Positions 5,574-11,476 of a stretch of DNA of 48,054 nucleotides are shown here, piece by piece; within the stretch, counting starts at the first letter, position 1; each line of letters begins with the position of its first letter. Position numbers and translations under genes: made by a program. The stretch is from a virus: the IMG/VR virus record IMGVR_UViG_3300035670_000340, positions 1 through 48,054 of that record. One strand, 5' to 3'. The notes beneath the pieces are model-generated. The model had not been told where the DNA came from and searched no databases. It was given only the letters and a program-made list of their open reading frames with translations.

Positions 5574-7716
5574 CGTAGACTTTCTGCGCCAGTTCGATCC
5601 GACTGGCTGGCACAATCTCGTCGCCATAGCGCCCGACACGCGCGCCATCTGCGGCGTCACGATCCCGCCCGGCGAGTGGTCAAAGGCTGAAGCGTTCGTC
5701 GAGAAGTGGAACGGCAAACGCAATTTGTACTGGTCCGTCAACGAGCCTAAGCTAGACGCCCCCGACGCGAAATTAGGCGAGGCCGACATCGCGGCCATCC
5801 GCGCGGTCTACGCCGACGTGGACCCCAAGCCGGGCGATCTGGACGCGGCTCGGCAAGATATCCGCAACCGTGCGAAGCTCGCGTTGGGGAACGCGAAGCC
5901 CTCACTGGTGATCGACAGCGGCGGCGGCTTACAATTCTTTTGGACCGTGAATAAAACGCCGGTCGACGAGGCGGTGAAGCGAACAGCAAAACGCCAAGGC
6001 CGCGGCATTGCCCATCTGATGGACGGCGACGGCGTCTGCAACATCGACCGTATCATGCGCTTGCCGGGCACGGTCAACTTGCCCGACAAGGCCAAGCTGG
6101 CGAAAGGGCGGCGCGTCGCGACAGCAACCGTTCTCGACCAGCGCGACGAACGCTATCGGCTGGAAGATCTCGCCAAATTCTACAGGCCACTTGACGCCGA
6201 GGAAGGCGAGGACAAAGACGGCGAAATTGCCCAGTTGCAGCAGGCCATGCAGTCGTGGCGGCCAGAATTTTCCTGTCTGGACGAGGCGCCCGATACGCTG
6301 CGCGCCCGGTTCGCCGAGGCGATGGCCGCTGACGAGGGCTTGGCGCGGTTGTGGACGGGCGAGTGCGCGCCGGACGATACCAGCAACAGCGGCTGGCGTT
6401 TCGCGCTGGCAGAAGCGTTGAAGTCGATCGGCGGGTTCGGGCCAGAAGACTTCGCATCGATCCTGTACTGCTGGGATCGGCATGACCCGGAAAAGATCAC
6501 ACCGCGCACCATCGCTCGCGACTGGATCCGGGCGGATGATGGCGGGCGCGGACTGATCGGCGATCTGACCGGCGGCGTTCAAGAAACCGAACAACCCGCA
6601 TCGGGCAAGAAATTCCACTTCGAGAGCTTCGCCGACGTTGTTGCGGCCGACATTACCCAGACGCCCGCGTTGATCGACGGGCTGCTGGATCAAGGCGCGA
6701 TGAGCGTGGTGTACGGCGACAGCAACGCCGGCAAGACGTTCGTCGTGATGGACATGGCCTTTCACGTCGGCGCCGGGTTGCCGTACGCGGGAATGGACGT
6801 TGCGCAAGGGCTGGTGGTGTACGTGGCGGCAGAAGGCGGCCAGGGCATCAAGAAACGCGTCAAGGCGCTCCACAAGGCCTACCCGAGCGTTCAGCCTGAC
6901 TTCGTGCTGTTGGCCTCTCCAGTCGATTTGCGCAACCCCAAGGCCGACACTGCCCCATTGTGCGAGGCCGTGCGCGGGCTGGGGCGGCCGGTGGCGCTGA
7001 TGGTCATCGATACCCTGTCGCGTGCCATGGCGGGCGGCGACGAGAACTCGTCGGTCGATATGGGCGCGCTGGTGAAGCACTTCGACGTGATCCGCAAGGC
7101 GTGCGCTCCGGCCCATCTTCTGATCGTGCACCACACGGGCAAGGACAAGGCCCGTGGCGCCCGCGGGCATTCGCTGTTGCGGGCGGCCACCGACACGGAA
7201 ATCGAGGTCGCAGCGCCCGAACGCGGGGAGCGTGGCGAGAAAGGCTCGGGGGGCGTGTCGACCATCACCGTAACCAAGCAGCGCGACATGGACGGCGAAT
7301 GGACGCGGGCGTTCTCGTTGCGAGAATGGGTGCTGGGAGCCAAGCCGAACGGCAAACCGATCACCTCGTGCACCGTCGATTTGCTGACCGTGGGGGAAGC
7401 GCGGGCCGTGAAATCCATCCCCACGGCGACAGAAACGGACGTTCTGGCGGCCCTCGAAGTGGCCCAGTCAGAGGCCGGTGGCGGGCCCGTTTCGACCGTT
7501 GCGGTGGCTCTGCAATACGGCGGTAATACAGAGGCAAAAGCTGTTTCTGCAATACGCCAGCACCTGAGGAGCTTAGAGACAAAGTGTCTCGTTTTTAGGC
7601 CAAAATCGGGCCTTTGGGGTGTAAAAAATCCAATTTTACACTTTAGCCATACAACAGGGTCGGGTGTAGAGAGTGTAGAAAGTGTAGGAAAAATTGACGG
7701 TGGAATTTTCGCATAG
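5563..7716 (+). CDS. Primase-helicase (RepB/prim-pol-like plus RepA-like ATPase)
   Basis: The 717-aa protein combines an N-terminal primase-type region, with DVDPKPGDL, IDSGGGLQFFW and NIDRIMRLPGTVNLPDK motifs, and a C-terminal RecA-fold hexameric helicase. The helicase has Walker A GDSNAGKT (residues 385-392) and Walker B VALMVIDT (D483). It should unwind the phage origin and prime synthesis for the phage polymerase. ATG 5563 overlaps the upstream stop as ATGA. The last codons run into GTGTA iterons, so the VESVESV sequence is partly dictated by DNA repeats. The tail is DGGIFA. Confidence 0.88.
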   Translation: MTIAVDFLRQFDPTGWHNLVAIAPDTRAICGVTIPPGEWSKAEAFVEKWNGKRNLYWSVNEPKLDAPDAKLGEADIAAIRAVYADVDPKPGDLDAARQDIRNRAKLALGNAKPSLVIDSGGGLQFFWTVNKTPVDEAVKRTAKRQGRGIAHLMDGDGVCNIDRIMRLPGTVNLPDKAKLAKGRRVATATVLDQRDERYRLEDLAKFYRPLDAEEGEDKDGEIAQLQQAMQSWRPEFSCLDEAPDTLRARFAEAMAADEGLARLWTGECAPDDTSNSGWRFALAEALKSIGGFGPEDFASILYCWDRHDPEKITPRTIARDWIRADDGGRGLIGDLTGGVQETEQPASGKKFHFESFADVVAADITQTPALIDGLLDQGAMSVVYGDSNAGKTFVVMDMAFHVGAGLPYAGMDVAQGLVVYVAAEGGQGIKKRVKALHKAYPSVQPDFVLLASPVDLRNPKADTAPLCEAVRGLGRPVALMVIDTLSRAMAGGDENSSVDMGALVKHFDVIRKACAPAHLLIVHHTGKDKARGARGHSLLRAATDTEIEVAAPERGERGEKGSGGVSTITVTKQRDMDGEWTRAFSLREWVLGAKPNGKPITSCTVDLLTVGEARAVKSIPTATETDVLAALEVAQSEAGGGPVSTVAVALQYGGNTEAKAVSAIRQHLRSLETKCLVFRPKSGLWGVKNPILHFSHTTGSGVESVESVGKIDGGIFA

Positions 7717-7826
7717 ATATCAGAGGCTTACGGAAAAGTGTAAAAAGTGTAAAAAGTGTAAAATGTCATACGGTGAAGGGGTGTAAAGTGTAAGACCCCT
7801 ATATATAGGTCTTACACTTCCTACAC
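7619..7826. repeat. GTGTA iteron array, candidate replication origin
   Basis: GTGTA starts at 7664, 7673 and 7682 (9-bp period inside the primase-helicase gene) and again at 7738, 7747 and 7756 (9-bp period, GTGTAAAAA). Further copies start at 7619, 7781 and 7788. Inverted TACAC copies start at 7637, 7813 and 7822, the last two again 9 bp apart. The array surrounds a long palindrome and lies at the junction of convergent genes beside the primase-helicase gene. Together these suggest an origin or initiator-binding region. Confidence 0.6.
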
Positions 7827-7928
7827 CCGCCGATTTTACAGTTTGCGAGCGGCTGGGCCGGATAAGAAAAATGGCGCCGTTTCGGGTGCCGTTTCGAGGT
7901 TTTCGGGGGCTTGTTGTATTACACTGTG
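7717..7928. other. Intergenic region between convergent operons
   Basis: These 212 bases contain no credible gene. They hold half of the iteron array, the 7787-7818 palindrome, one GTCATAC half-site (7765-7771) and a GTATTAC half-site near 7916. Confidence 0.7.
7787..7818. repeat. 11-bp perfect inverted repeat with AT core
   Basis: AGTGTAAGACC (7787-7797) and GGTCTTACACT (7808-7818) are perfect complements around CCTATATATA. The outer sequences GGGTGTA and TACACCC extend the symmetry. It could be an origin cruciform or unwinding element, or a bidirectional terminator for the convergent operons; no T-run follows. Confidence 0.75.
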
Positions 7929-8159
7929 TTAACGATCGAAGCGCCGTAGTTGCGCCTTCACCTTGTAGGCGTCTTCGTTCGTCGGGTGGACGCTGACGCG
8001 AAATACGGCCACATATCCCGACGCGCCAGAAATGTCCGTCTCGTTTAGTTCCCATCCATTAGGCAGATGCAAACGCCCCTCCTCGAATGCACGCCATAAG
8101 CGATCCGGGTTTGTGCGGAGCGCGAAGCATATTTTCAAATCGTCCCATGGCAGGGTCAT
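7929..8159 (-). CDS. Small protein of unknown function (76 aa)
   Basis: This is the last gene of the 8-10 kb minus cluster. ATG 8159 overlaps the stop of the upstream membrane-protein gene as ATGA, and GGAG lies about ten bases before it. The product begins MTLPWDDLKICFALRTNPDRL and has a mixed alpha/beta composition. The family is not recognised. Confidence 0.55.
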   Translation of the reverse strand: MTLPWDDLKICFALRTNPDRLWRAFEEGRLHLPNGWELNETDISGASGYVAVFRVSVHPTNEDAYKVKAQLRRFDR

Positions 8160-8281
8160 TTCTGGAAACTCCGATAGAGGGCGGAGCAGATCGCACTGAC
8201 AGCGGCGGGCAGTGCCGCGAACAACATGGCGGCGGGCATCGCAGCTACCAGCCAGACGAGCAGGGCGAGAAGGGCGATCAT
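8156..8281 (-). CDS. Small hydrophobic membrane protein (41 aa)
   Basis: Reading the minus strand from ATG 8281 gives a 41-aa, almost wholly hydrophobic protein (MIALLALLVWLVAAMPAAML followed by more Ala/Leu). It can span the membrane once or twice. Both ends overlap neighbouring genes as ATGA, which supports a real coupled gene despite its size. The function is unknown; a holin-like role is possible but its distance from the lysis genes argues against it. Confidence 0.6.
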   Translation of the reverse strand: MIALLALLVWLVAAMPAAMLFAALPAAVSAICSALYRSFQK

Positions 8282-8685
8282 GCCGCACTGCCTACGTCGT
8301 CGGCATGGTCGGAATTGGCTTCCAGCTGTCGTCTAGCCGCTTCCTTCCAGACGCAGGTATTGACGCTAAGGCTGTAGCCTTCGCCGTTCTCGCGGAGCGC
8401 TTTGACGACGTGTTGCGGTAGCTTCATGCGGTCCCATTCGTTTAGCGTCGTGTAAGGTGAGTTGAGATGGTTATCGCCAGCGGCCACGGCTTGCGCGCAG
8501 CGCTTGAGCAAATCCGAGCTATGCACCCTGATATTGAACGCCTTGACGTAGCGCCCCCAATAGTCGCGATGCAGCTTGTAGGCTTCGGCGCGGTGCGCGT
8601 CGTTGTCCAGATCCTTGAGCGCGTCGTGGCGTTCCCAGAATTCTTTGCGCGTCAGGACTTCGGTTCCGTTTACCATGGAAGGCAT
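8278..8685 (-). CDS. Unknown protein (135 aa)
   Basis: The product is charged and probably helical (TRKEFWERHDALKDLDNDAH near the N-terminus). GGAG stands 7 bases before ATG 8685; a second Met three codons later is possible. Its stop overlaps the next ATG. I do not recognise it. It belongs to the leftward cluster of small genes driven by the promoter at 9776-9804. Confidence 0.65.
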   Translation of the reverse strand: MPSMVNGTEVLTRKEFWERHDALKDLDNDAHRAEAYKLHRDYWGRYVKAFNIRVHSSDLLKRCAQAVAAGDNHLNSPYTTLNEWDRMKLPQHVVKALRENGEGYSLSVNTCVWKEAARRQLEANSDHADDVGSAA

Positions 8686-8791
8686 GTCTTTTCTCCATAT
8701 TTGGCCGGTGGCGGCGTTTTGACGTTTCGAGGTGTTGAGGCCCGCTTCGGAGCAAATGCCCGTCAGCGGGCTTGTGTGGCGTCAGGAAGGG

Positions 8792-8986
8792 CTATGCGCC
8801 ACGTGGGGGCAATACTGTCAGGAAGCCCGCATAGCGCTGCCATAAGGCGGGTCGGCGGAGGATGTTCGCTTCTAGATCTTCGCGGGTTAGCGGGTTAGTC
8901 GGGTGGTTCACAAGCTCCATGAAAGCCGCGTCTGCGTCTCCGCATCTACGGCTGGCCGAGTAAAACAGTTGAGCTTGGCTTAACAT
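8792..8986 (-). CDS. Small protein of unknown function (64 aa)
   Basis: ATG 8986 is preceded by CACGGAG, the same core as the repeated leaders of the upstream genes. The protein begins MLSQAQLFYSASRRC and has no membrane segment or known motif. It is a member of the leftward small-gene cluster. Confidence 0.55.
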   Translation of the reverse strand: MLSQAQLFYSASRRCGDADAAFMELVNHPTNPLTREDLEANILRRPALWQRYAGFLTVLPPRGA

Positions 8987-9007
8987 GCGATTGCTCCGTG
9001 TTTCCAG

Positions 9008-9199
9008 TTATTTGCCTTCAGGCAGGTATTCCCAACCAAGGCGGGCTTTGGTCGCGATCCACTTGGCTTTCACGGCCTCGCTGGAGGCGTAGGCCGACCA
9101 GTGCGAGCCGTCGGGCAGGCGCCAGTGAACATGCAGGCCGGCGGCTCCGCGTTGCGCCATGGCGCGGGCGATCAGGGCAGATGAGGCGGGGCTGAGCAT
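9008..9199 (-). CDS. Small protein of unknown function (63 aa)
   Basis: The product reads MLSPASSALIARAMAQRG, then HVHWRLPDGSHWSAYASSEA, which suggests a small beta-hairpin plus helix fold. The gene has the conserved leader TGACAACACGGAGAAAA before its start. The function is unknown. Confidence 0.6.
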   Translation of the reverse strand: MLSPASSALIARAMAQRGAAGLHVHWRLPDGSHWSAYASSEAVKAKWIATKARLGWEYLPEGK

Positions 9200-9203
9200 G
9201 GCG

Positions 9204-9230
9204 TTTTCTCCGTGTTGTCAGGGCCTTGTG
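9204..9230 (-). promoter_or_regulatory. Repeated leader with RBS (copy 1)
   Basis: On the minus strand CAAGGCCCTGACAACACGG is followed by AGAAAA directly before the 9008-9199 gene. It matches the leaders at 9520-9547 and 9740-9767. Confidence 0.75.
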
Positions 9231-9248
9231 CGTCGGTAGGAAGGGCTG

Positions 9249-9515
9249 TTAGACGCCTTTTCTTGTGGCGAACAAGCTGCCAAGAGGCATGCCGCGTTTG
9301 TCGGTCATGTCGAGGCGCAGCGGCGTCGATGGCGCGTATTTGTCGGCCCACCACGAACCGCGTTGGATAGCGGGCCAAAGTTGTGCCGGAAGTTTTTCAC
9401 AAAGCGCGGAGAAGTCGGGGATGTACATGAGGCCGCGCGTCGCGTTGGCGGGAACTTCGAATTTGCGGCATAGGTTTCCGTTGCGGTGTAGCTCCACTTC
9501 GAACCATATGGTCAT
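9249..9515 (-). CDS. Unknown protein (88 aa)
   Basis: The product begins MTIWFEVELHRNGNLCRKF and has alternating hydrophobic residues indicating beta strands, then an amphipathic helix (PDFSALCEKLPAQLWPAI). ATG 9515 follows the conserved GGAGAAAA leader. No family is recognised. Confidence 0.6.
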   Translation of the reverse strand: MTIWFEVELHRNGNLCRKFEVPANATRGLMYIPDFSALCEKLPAQLWPAIQRGSWWADKYAPSTPLRLDMTDKRGMPLGSLFATRKGV

Positions 9516-9519
9516 GGTA

Positions 9520-9547
9520 TTTTCTCCGTGTTGTCAACGCCTTCGTG
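9520..9547 (-). promoter_or_regulatory. Repeated leader with RBS (copy 2)
   Basis: On the minus strand CACGAAGGCGTTGACAACAC is followed by GGAGAAAA. It differs from copy 3 at only two or three positions. Confidence 0.75.
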
Positions 9548-9588
9548 TTGCGAAAGCAAGGGGTATTTTATTCAGTGCGCGTAGCGTT

Positions 9589-9735
9589 TCAGCGCTGTTG
9601 GACCCACGTATAGGCGTCATCGTTACTCTCGAACGCCATGTACCCGCCACAGACCTTGATGACACGGCACGCCCAAGGCGCGAGTTTACGGGCGGTCTTG
9701 GCGCTCTTGCACCCTCCGAGAAAAGTCTTGCGCAT
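9589..9735 (-). CDS. Small basic protein (48 aa)
   Basis: Reading the minus strand from ATG 9735 gives 48 aa: a basic half (MRKTFLGGCKSAKTARK), then APWACRVIKVCGGYMAF and an acidic, aromatic end. Three Cys residues are present. It is the first gene of the leftward cluster, directly behind the conserved leader and about 34 bases from the predicted transcription start. The function is unknown. Confidence 0.6.
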   Translation of the reverse strand: MRKTFLGGCKSAKTARKLAPWACRVIKVCGGYMAFESNDDAYTWVQQR

Positions 9736-9739
9736 TTTG

Positions 9740-9767
9740 TTTTCTCCGTGTTGTCAGTGCCTTCGTG
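9740..9767 (-). promoter_or_regulatory. Repeated leader with RBS (copy 3)
   Basis: On the minus strand CACGAAGGCACTGACAACAC is followed by GGAGAAAA before the 48-aa gene. It begins at the predicted transcription start of the cluster. Confidence 0.75.
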
Positions 9768-9775
9768 TTGCTTTT

Positions 9776-9804
9776 GTTGTATGACAGATTGTAATGCGCG
9801 TCAA
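9776..9804 (-). promoter_or_regulatory. Promoter with dyad GCATTAC-N5-GTCATAC
   Basis: On the minus strand TTGACG (9804-9799), 17 bases and TACAAC (9781-9776) form a good promoter for the leftward cluster. GCATTAC-N5-GTCATAC (9797-9779) overlies the spacer and -10 in the same register as at 1529-1557 and 36689-36716. Confidence 0.65.
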
Positions 9805-9877
9805 CAGGAAAAATGCAGGCGAGGCGAAAAATAATCGCGGATCGGGCTAAAAGCTAAGGATGTGCGTTCAGGGCGGA

Positions 9878-9906
9878 TTGCATGTCTGTAGCGTATGGCA
9901 TAAGAT
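9878..9906 (+). promoter_or_regulatory. Promoter before the small terminase gene
   Basis: TTGCAT (9878-9883), a 17-base spacer and TAAGAT (9901-9906) would start transcription near 9913. The 19-bp repeats overlap the spacer, -10 and start region, so a repeat-binding protein would occlude it. Confidence 0.5.
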
Positions 9907-9942
9907 GTAGCGTAGGCTACACTTTGTAGGATAGGCTAAATG
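9887..9942 (+). repeat. Three 19-bp tandem repeats before the small terminase gene
   Basis: TGTAGCGTA starts at 9887 and 9906 and TGTAGGATA at 9925, an exact 19-bp period reaching into the ATG at 9940. The middle unit contains the palindrome TGTAGC-GTAG-GCTACA (9906-9921). These may be small-terminase recognition (pac-like) sites or an autoregulatory operator. Confidence 0.75.
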
Positions 9943-10389
9943 CCCTTAAAGAACGGACACTTAACGGCTGGCGAACGTGGCGTGGCGCGTGAAATGGCGT
10001 TGCACGGGTCGCCTGAGGCGGCGGCGCTGAAAACCGGGCTGTCGGCTAGCGGCGTGAAGGCGGTTTTGCGTCGTCCGGCGGTGCATGCGGAGATCGCCAG
10101 GCAGCAGCAGGAGCTACTTTTCCGCGATATCCTGCCGCTCGCCGTCGCCGCGCATAAGCGGCTGTTGACTGATCCGCGCACGCCGGCCGGCGCCGTCGCG
10201 CAGGCCGTAAAGCTGGCCTATGACAGGACTTTGGGCAGCGAGGAAGGCGCGCGCAGCAAAGAGCCGCACGAGATGACACCAGAGGAGCTGGCTGAGGCAA
10301 TCGCCACGTTGAGCCGCATTGCCAGCGAGCGCGCAAAGCCGGTCATCGAGATCGGCGCCGAGGTCGACGACAGCTCGATCTTCGACTGA
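9940..10389 (+). CDS. Putative terminase small subunit
   Basis: The 149-aa protein begins with a helix-turn-helix region (residues 8-45, ending AALKTGLSASGVKAVLRR), followed by a helical oligomerisation-like stretch and an acidic C-terminus ending in DDSSIFD. Size, N-terminal HTH and position upstream of the virion genes fit a small terminase, which recognises packaging sites and recruits the large subunit. The large subunit lies 4 kb downstream, an unusual separation. A transcriptional regulator is the main alternative. Confidence 0.6.
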   Translation: MPLKNGHLTAGERGVAREMALHGSPEAAALKTGLSASGVKAVLRRPAVHAEIARQQQELLFRDILPLAVAAHKRLLTDPRTPAGAVAQAVKLAYDRTLGSEEGARSKEPHEMTPEELAEAIATLSRIASERAKPVIEIGAEVDDSSIFD

Positions 10390-10442
10390 TGCGCGCAACG
10401 AGCGCCCAACGACATGCGCTAAGCTATTGATGCATATGGACG

Positions 10443-10469
10443 ACGAATAGTCTTAGTAAGACTGTTCGT
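10443..10469. repeat. 27-bp near-perfect palindrome
   Basis: ACGAA-T-AGTCTTA-G-TAAGACT-G-TTCGT is symmetric around 10456 with a single T/G mismatch. It lies about 50 bases after the small terminase stop. It could be an operator, a cleavage or packaging site, or a transcript-end hairpin; no T-run follows. Confidence 0.8.
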
Positions 10470-10616
10470 TGCTCCAAGGGCGGCGCGGCATGACGCTTGC
10501 GGCGGGTTGATCGGCCGTCGAGCCCCGGCCCACCCCTGGCAGGCGGTCGGGCGCGCGGGCGGAAACGGCGCCGGGCGCCGCTACCAAAATTCCGGCCGAA
10601 AAGGAAACGGACCGTC

Positions 10617-10645
10617 TTGTCCGCCCCGCCGATAAGCGCTAAATG
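10617..10645 (+). promoter_or_regulatory. Promoter P1 of the leader RNA
   Basis: TTGTCC (10617-10622), a 17-base spacer and TAAATG (10640-10645). The -35 and most of the spacer lie in a 22-bp block repeated exactly at 10856-10877. Initiation is expected near 10652. Confidence 0.6.
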
Positions 10646-10651
10646 TGTTGG

Positions 10652-10845
10652 CAGCGGATCGCGTCAGTAGGGCTCCCTGCGGGTGACCGACGGTGTGGCA
10701 GCCGGCCCAAGATAGCTTCCCAATTCCACGGCGAGTGGAATGCGCAGCCAGACCGCATGTCCGGAAGTCCTACTACGTGGACTTCACGCCCGTTTAGGGT
10801 CAGGCCATCACTGACCGCCCGAAGCGCAAGTTTCGGGCGGTTTTT
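10652..10845 (+). ncRNA. Candidate structured leader RNA (about 195 nt)
   Basis: A transcript from P1 to the terminator would be about 194 nt. It contains two perfect hairpins, ATTCCAC/GTGGAAT (10723-10741, 5-nt loop) and GAAGTCC/GGACTTC (10764-10785, 8-nt loop), followed by the intrinsic terminator. No open frame of note fits. Size and position (ahead of the late genes and cut by a terminator) recall lambda 6S RNA from pR'. The paired hairpins also recall HK022 put antitermination RNA. A regulatory role is inference. Confidence 0.55.
10815..10845 (+). terminator. Intrinsic terminator of the leader RNA
   Basis: CCGCCCGAA (10815-10823) pairs with TTCGGGCGG (10832-10840) around an 8-base loop, followed by TTTTTCTTT. 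This is a textbook rho-independent terminator. Confidence 0.9.
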
Positions 10846-10860
10846 CTTTGACTGGCCGTC

Positions 10861-10889
10861 TTGTCCGCCCCGCCGATCCGGGCTATACG
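10861..10889 (+). promoter_or_regulatory. Promoter P2, twin of P1
   Basis: TTGTCC (10861-10866), 17 bases and TATACG (10884-10889). The -35 and spacer start are identical to P1. Initiation is expected at about 10896, which is the A of the ATG of the next gene, so the mRNA may be leaderless. Confidence 0.6.
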
Positions 10890-10895
10890 TTGCCC

Positions 10896-11063
10896 ATGTC
10901 CGACGAGATCAGCATCAATCAGCCGACGATCACGGCCATCACCGACACACCGTCGGTTCGGGTCATCTATCGGAACGATGCAGGCGCCACGTTTCGCGTC
11001 AACGCCGTCCAGAAGCCTAACCCGATCGGCTTTCTCGCCAGATTGCCCGGCAAGCGGGCCTAA
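10896..11063 (+). CDS. Small protein, probably from a leaderless mRNA (55 aa)
   Basis: The product begins MSDEISINQPTITAITDTPS and looks like a small beta-rich protein. No Shine-Dalgarno sequence precedes ATG 10896, but promoter P2 would start transcription at that base. It lies between two intrinsic terminators, so it forms a short unit with the next gene. The function is unknown. Confidence 0.5.
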   Translation: MSDEISINQPTITAITDTPSVRVIYRNDAGATFRVNAVQKPNPIGFLARLPGKRA

Positions 11064-11081
11064 CCGACAGGCGAACCCAAC

Positions 11082-11300
11082 ATGAAACCCGTGAAGACTG
11101 AATTGGTTTTCAAACTGAGCGCCCCTGAGCCCCGCAAGGAGCGCATCATTGTGGAGGCCATACCGGTGCAGGATAACGTGACCGAGCCCCGCATCATGGT
11201 GTTTGTGGCCGGCATCGACGGCGCGGCGGTACAGGTAGTCATCCCCGCCCCGGAAGCGCGCGAGATGGCCGAGAACATTCTGCGCGCGCTTACCACTTGA
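11082..11300 (+). CDS. Small protein of unknown function (72 aa)
   Basis: The product begins MKPVKTELVFKLSAPEPRKE and shows alternating hydrophobic beta strands (RIMVFVAGIDGAAVQVVIPA) before a C-terminal helix (EAREMAENILRAL). The ribosome binding site is weak. It is followed by the terminator at 11392. The family is not recognised. Confidence 0.55.
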   Translation: MKPVKTELVFKLSAPEPRKERIIVEAIPVQDNVTEPRIMVFVAGIDGAAVQVVIPAPEAREMAENILRALTT

Positions 11301-11391
11301 CACCTGCCACGGACTGGGACAATATCACTGCATCGGCCAAGTTCCCTTCCCCCGTCTCGGCCGATCTTTCCTCCCGGAAGACCCAACTAGC

Positions 11392-11430
11392 GCCCCGTCA
11401 GGTGTACCAATTGGCGGGGCTTTTCTTTTT
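11392..11430 (+). terminator. Intrinsic terminator before the tail fibre
   Basis: GCCCCGTCA (11392-11400) pairs with TTGGCGGGGC (11411-11420), allowing one G-T wobble, and is followed by TTTTCTTTTT. It would end P2 transcripts before the fibre gene unless antitermination or partial read-through occurs. Confidence 0.88.
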
Positions 11431-11476
11431 GGCCGTTTTGCCCTACAACCGACAGGACGCAACGCGGGTGTGGGCC

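Larger units (their letters stand above)
10390..10895 (+). other. Long non-coding region with RNA and promoter signals
   Basis: About 500 bases contain no credible gene. They hold the 27-bp palindrome (10443-10469), a GC-rich stretch (10490-10590), two promoters sharing an identical 22-bp block (10612-10633 and 10856-10877), two perfect hairpins and one intrinsic terminator. The short frame from 10643 is rejected because it runs through the terminator. Confidence 0.8.

Noticed and set aside
5929-7170. A 413-aa minus-strand open frame inside the primase-helicase gene
   Set aside because: The sense strand carries Walker motifs; the antisense frame has no recognisable domain.
7619-7826. CRISPR array
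   Set aside because: The repeats are 5-9 bp with no spacers of constant length; iterons fit better.
10640-10845. tRNA or tmRNA gene in the structured region
   Set aside because: No acceptor stem with T-loop GGTTC pattern was found; the hairpins do not make a cloverleaf. No tRNA was recognised elsewhere in the window.
10643-11020. A 125-aa open frame through the non-coding region
   Set aside because: It runs through two hairpins, a textbook terminator and promoter P2, and lacks an RBS.
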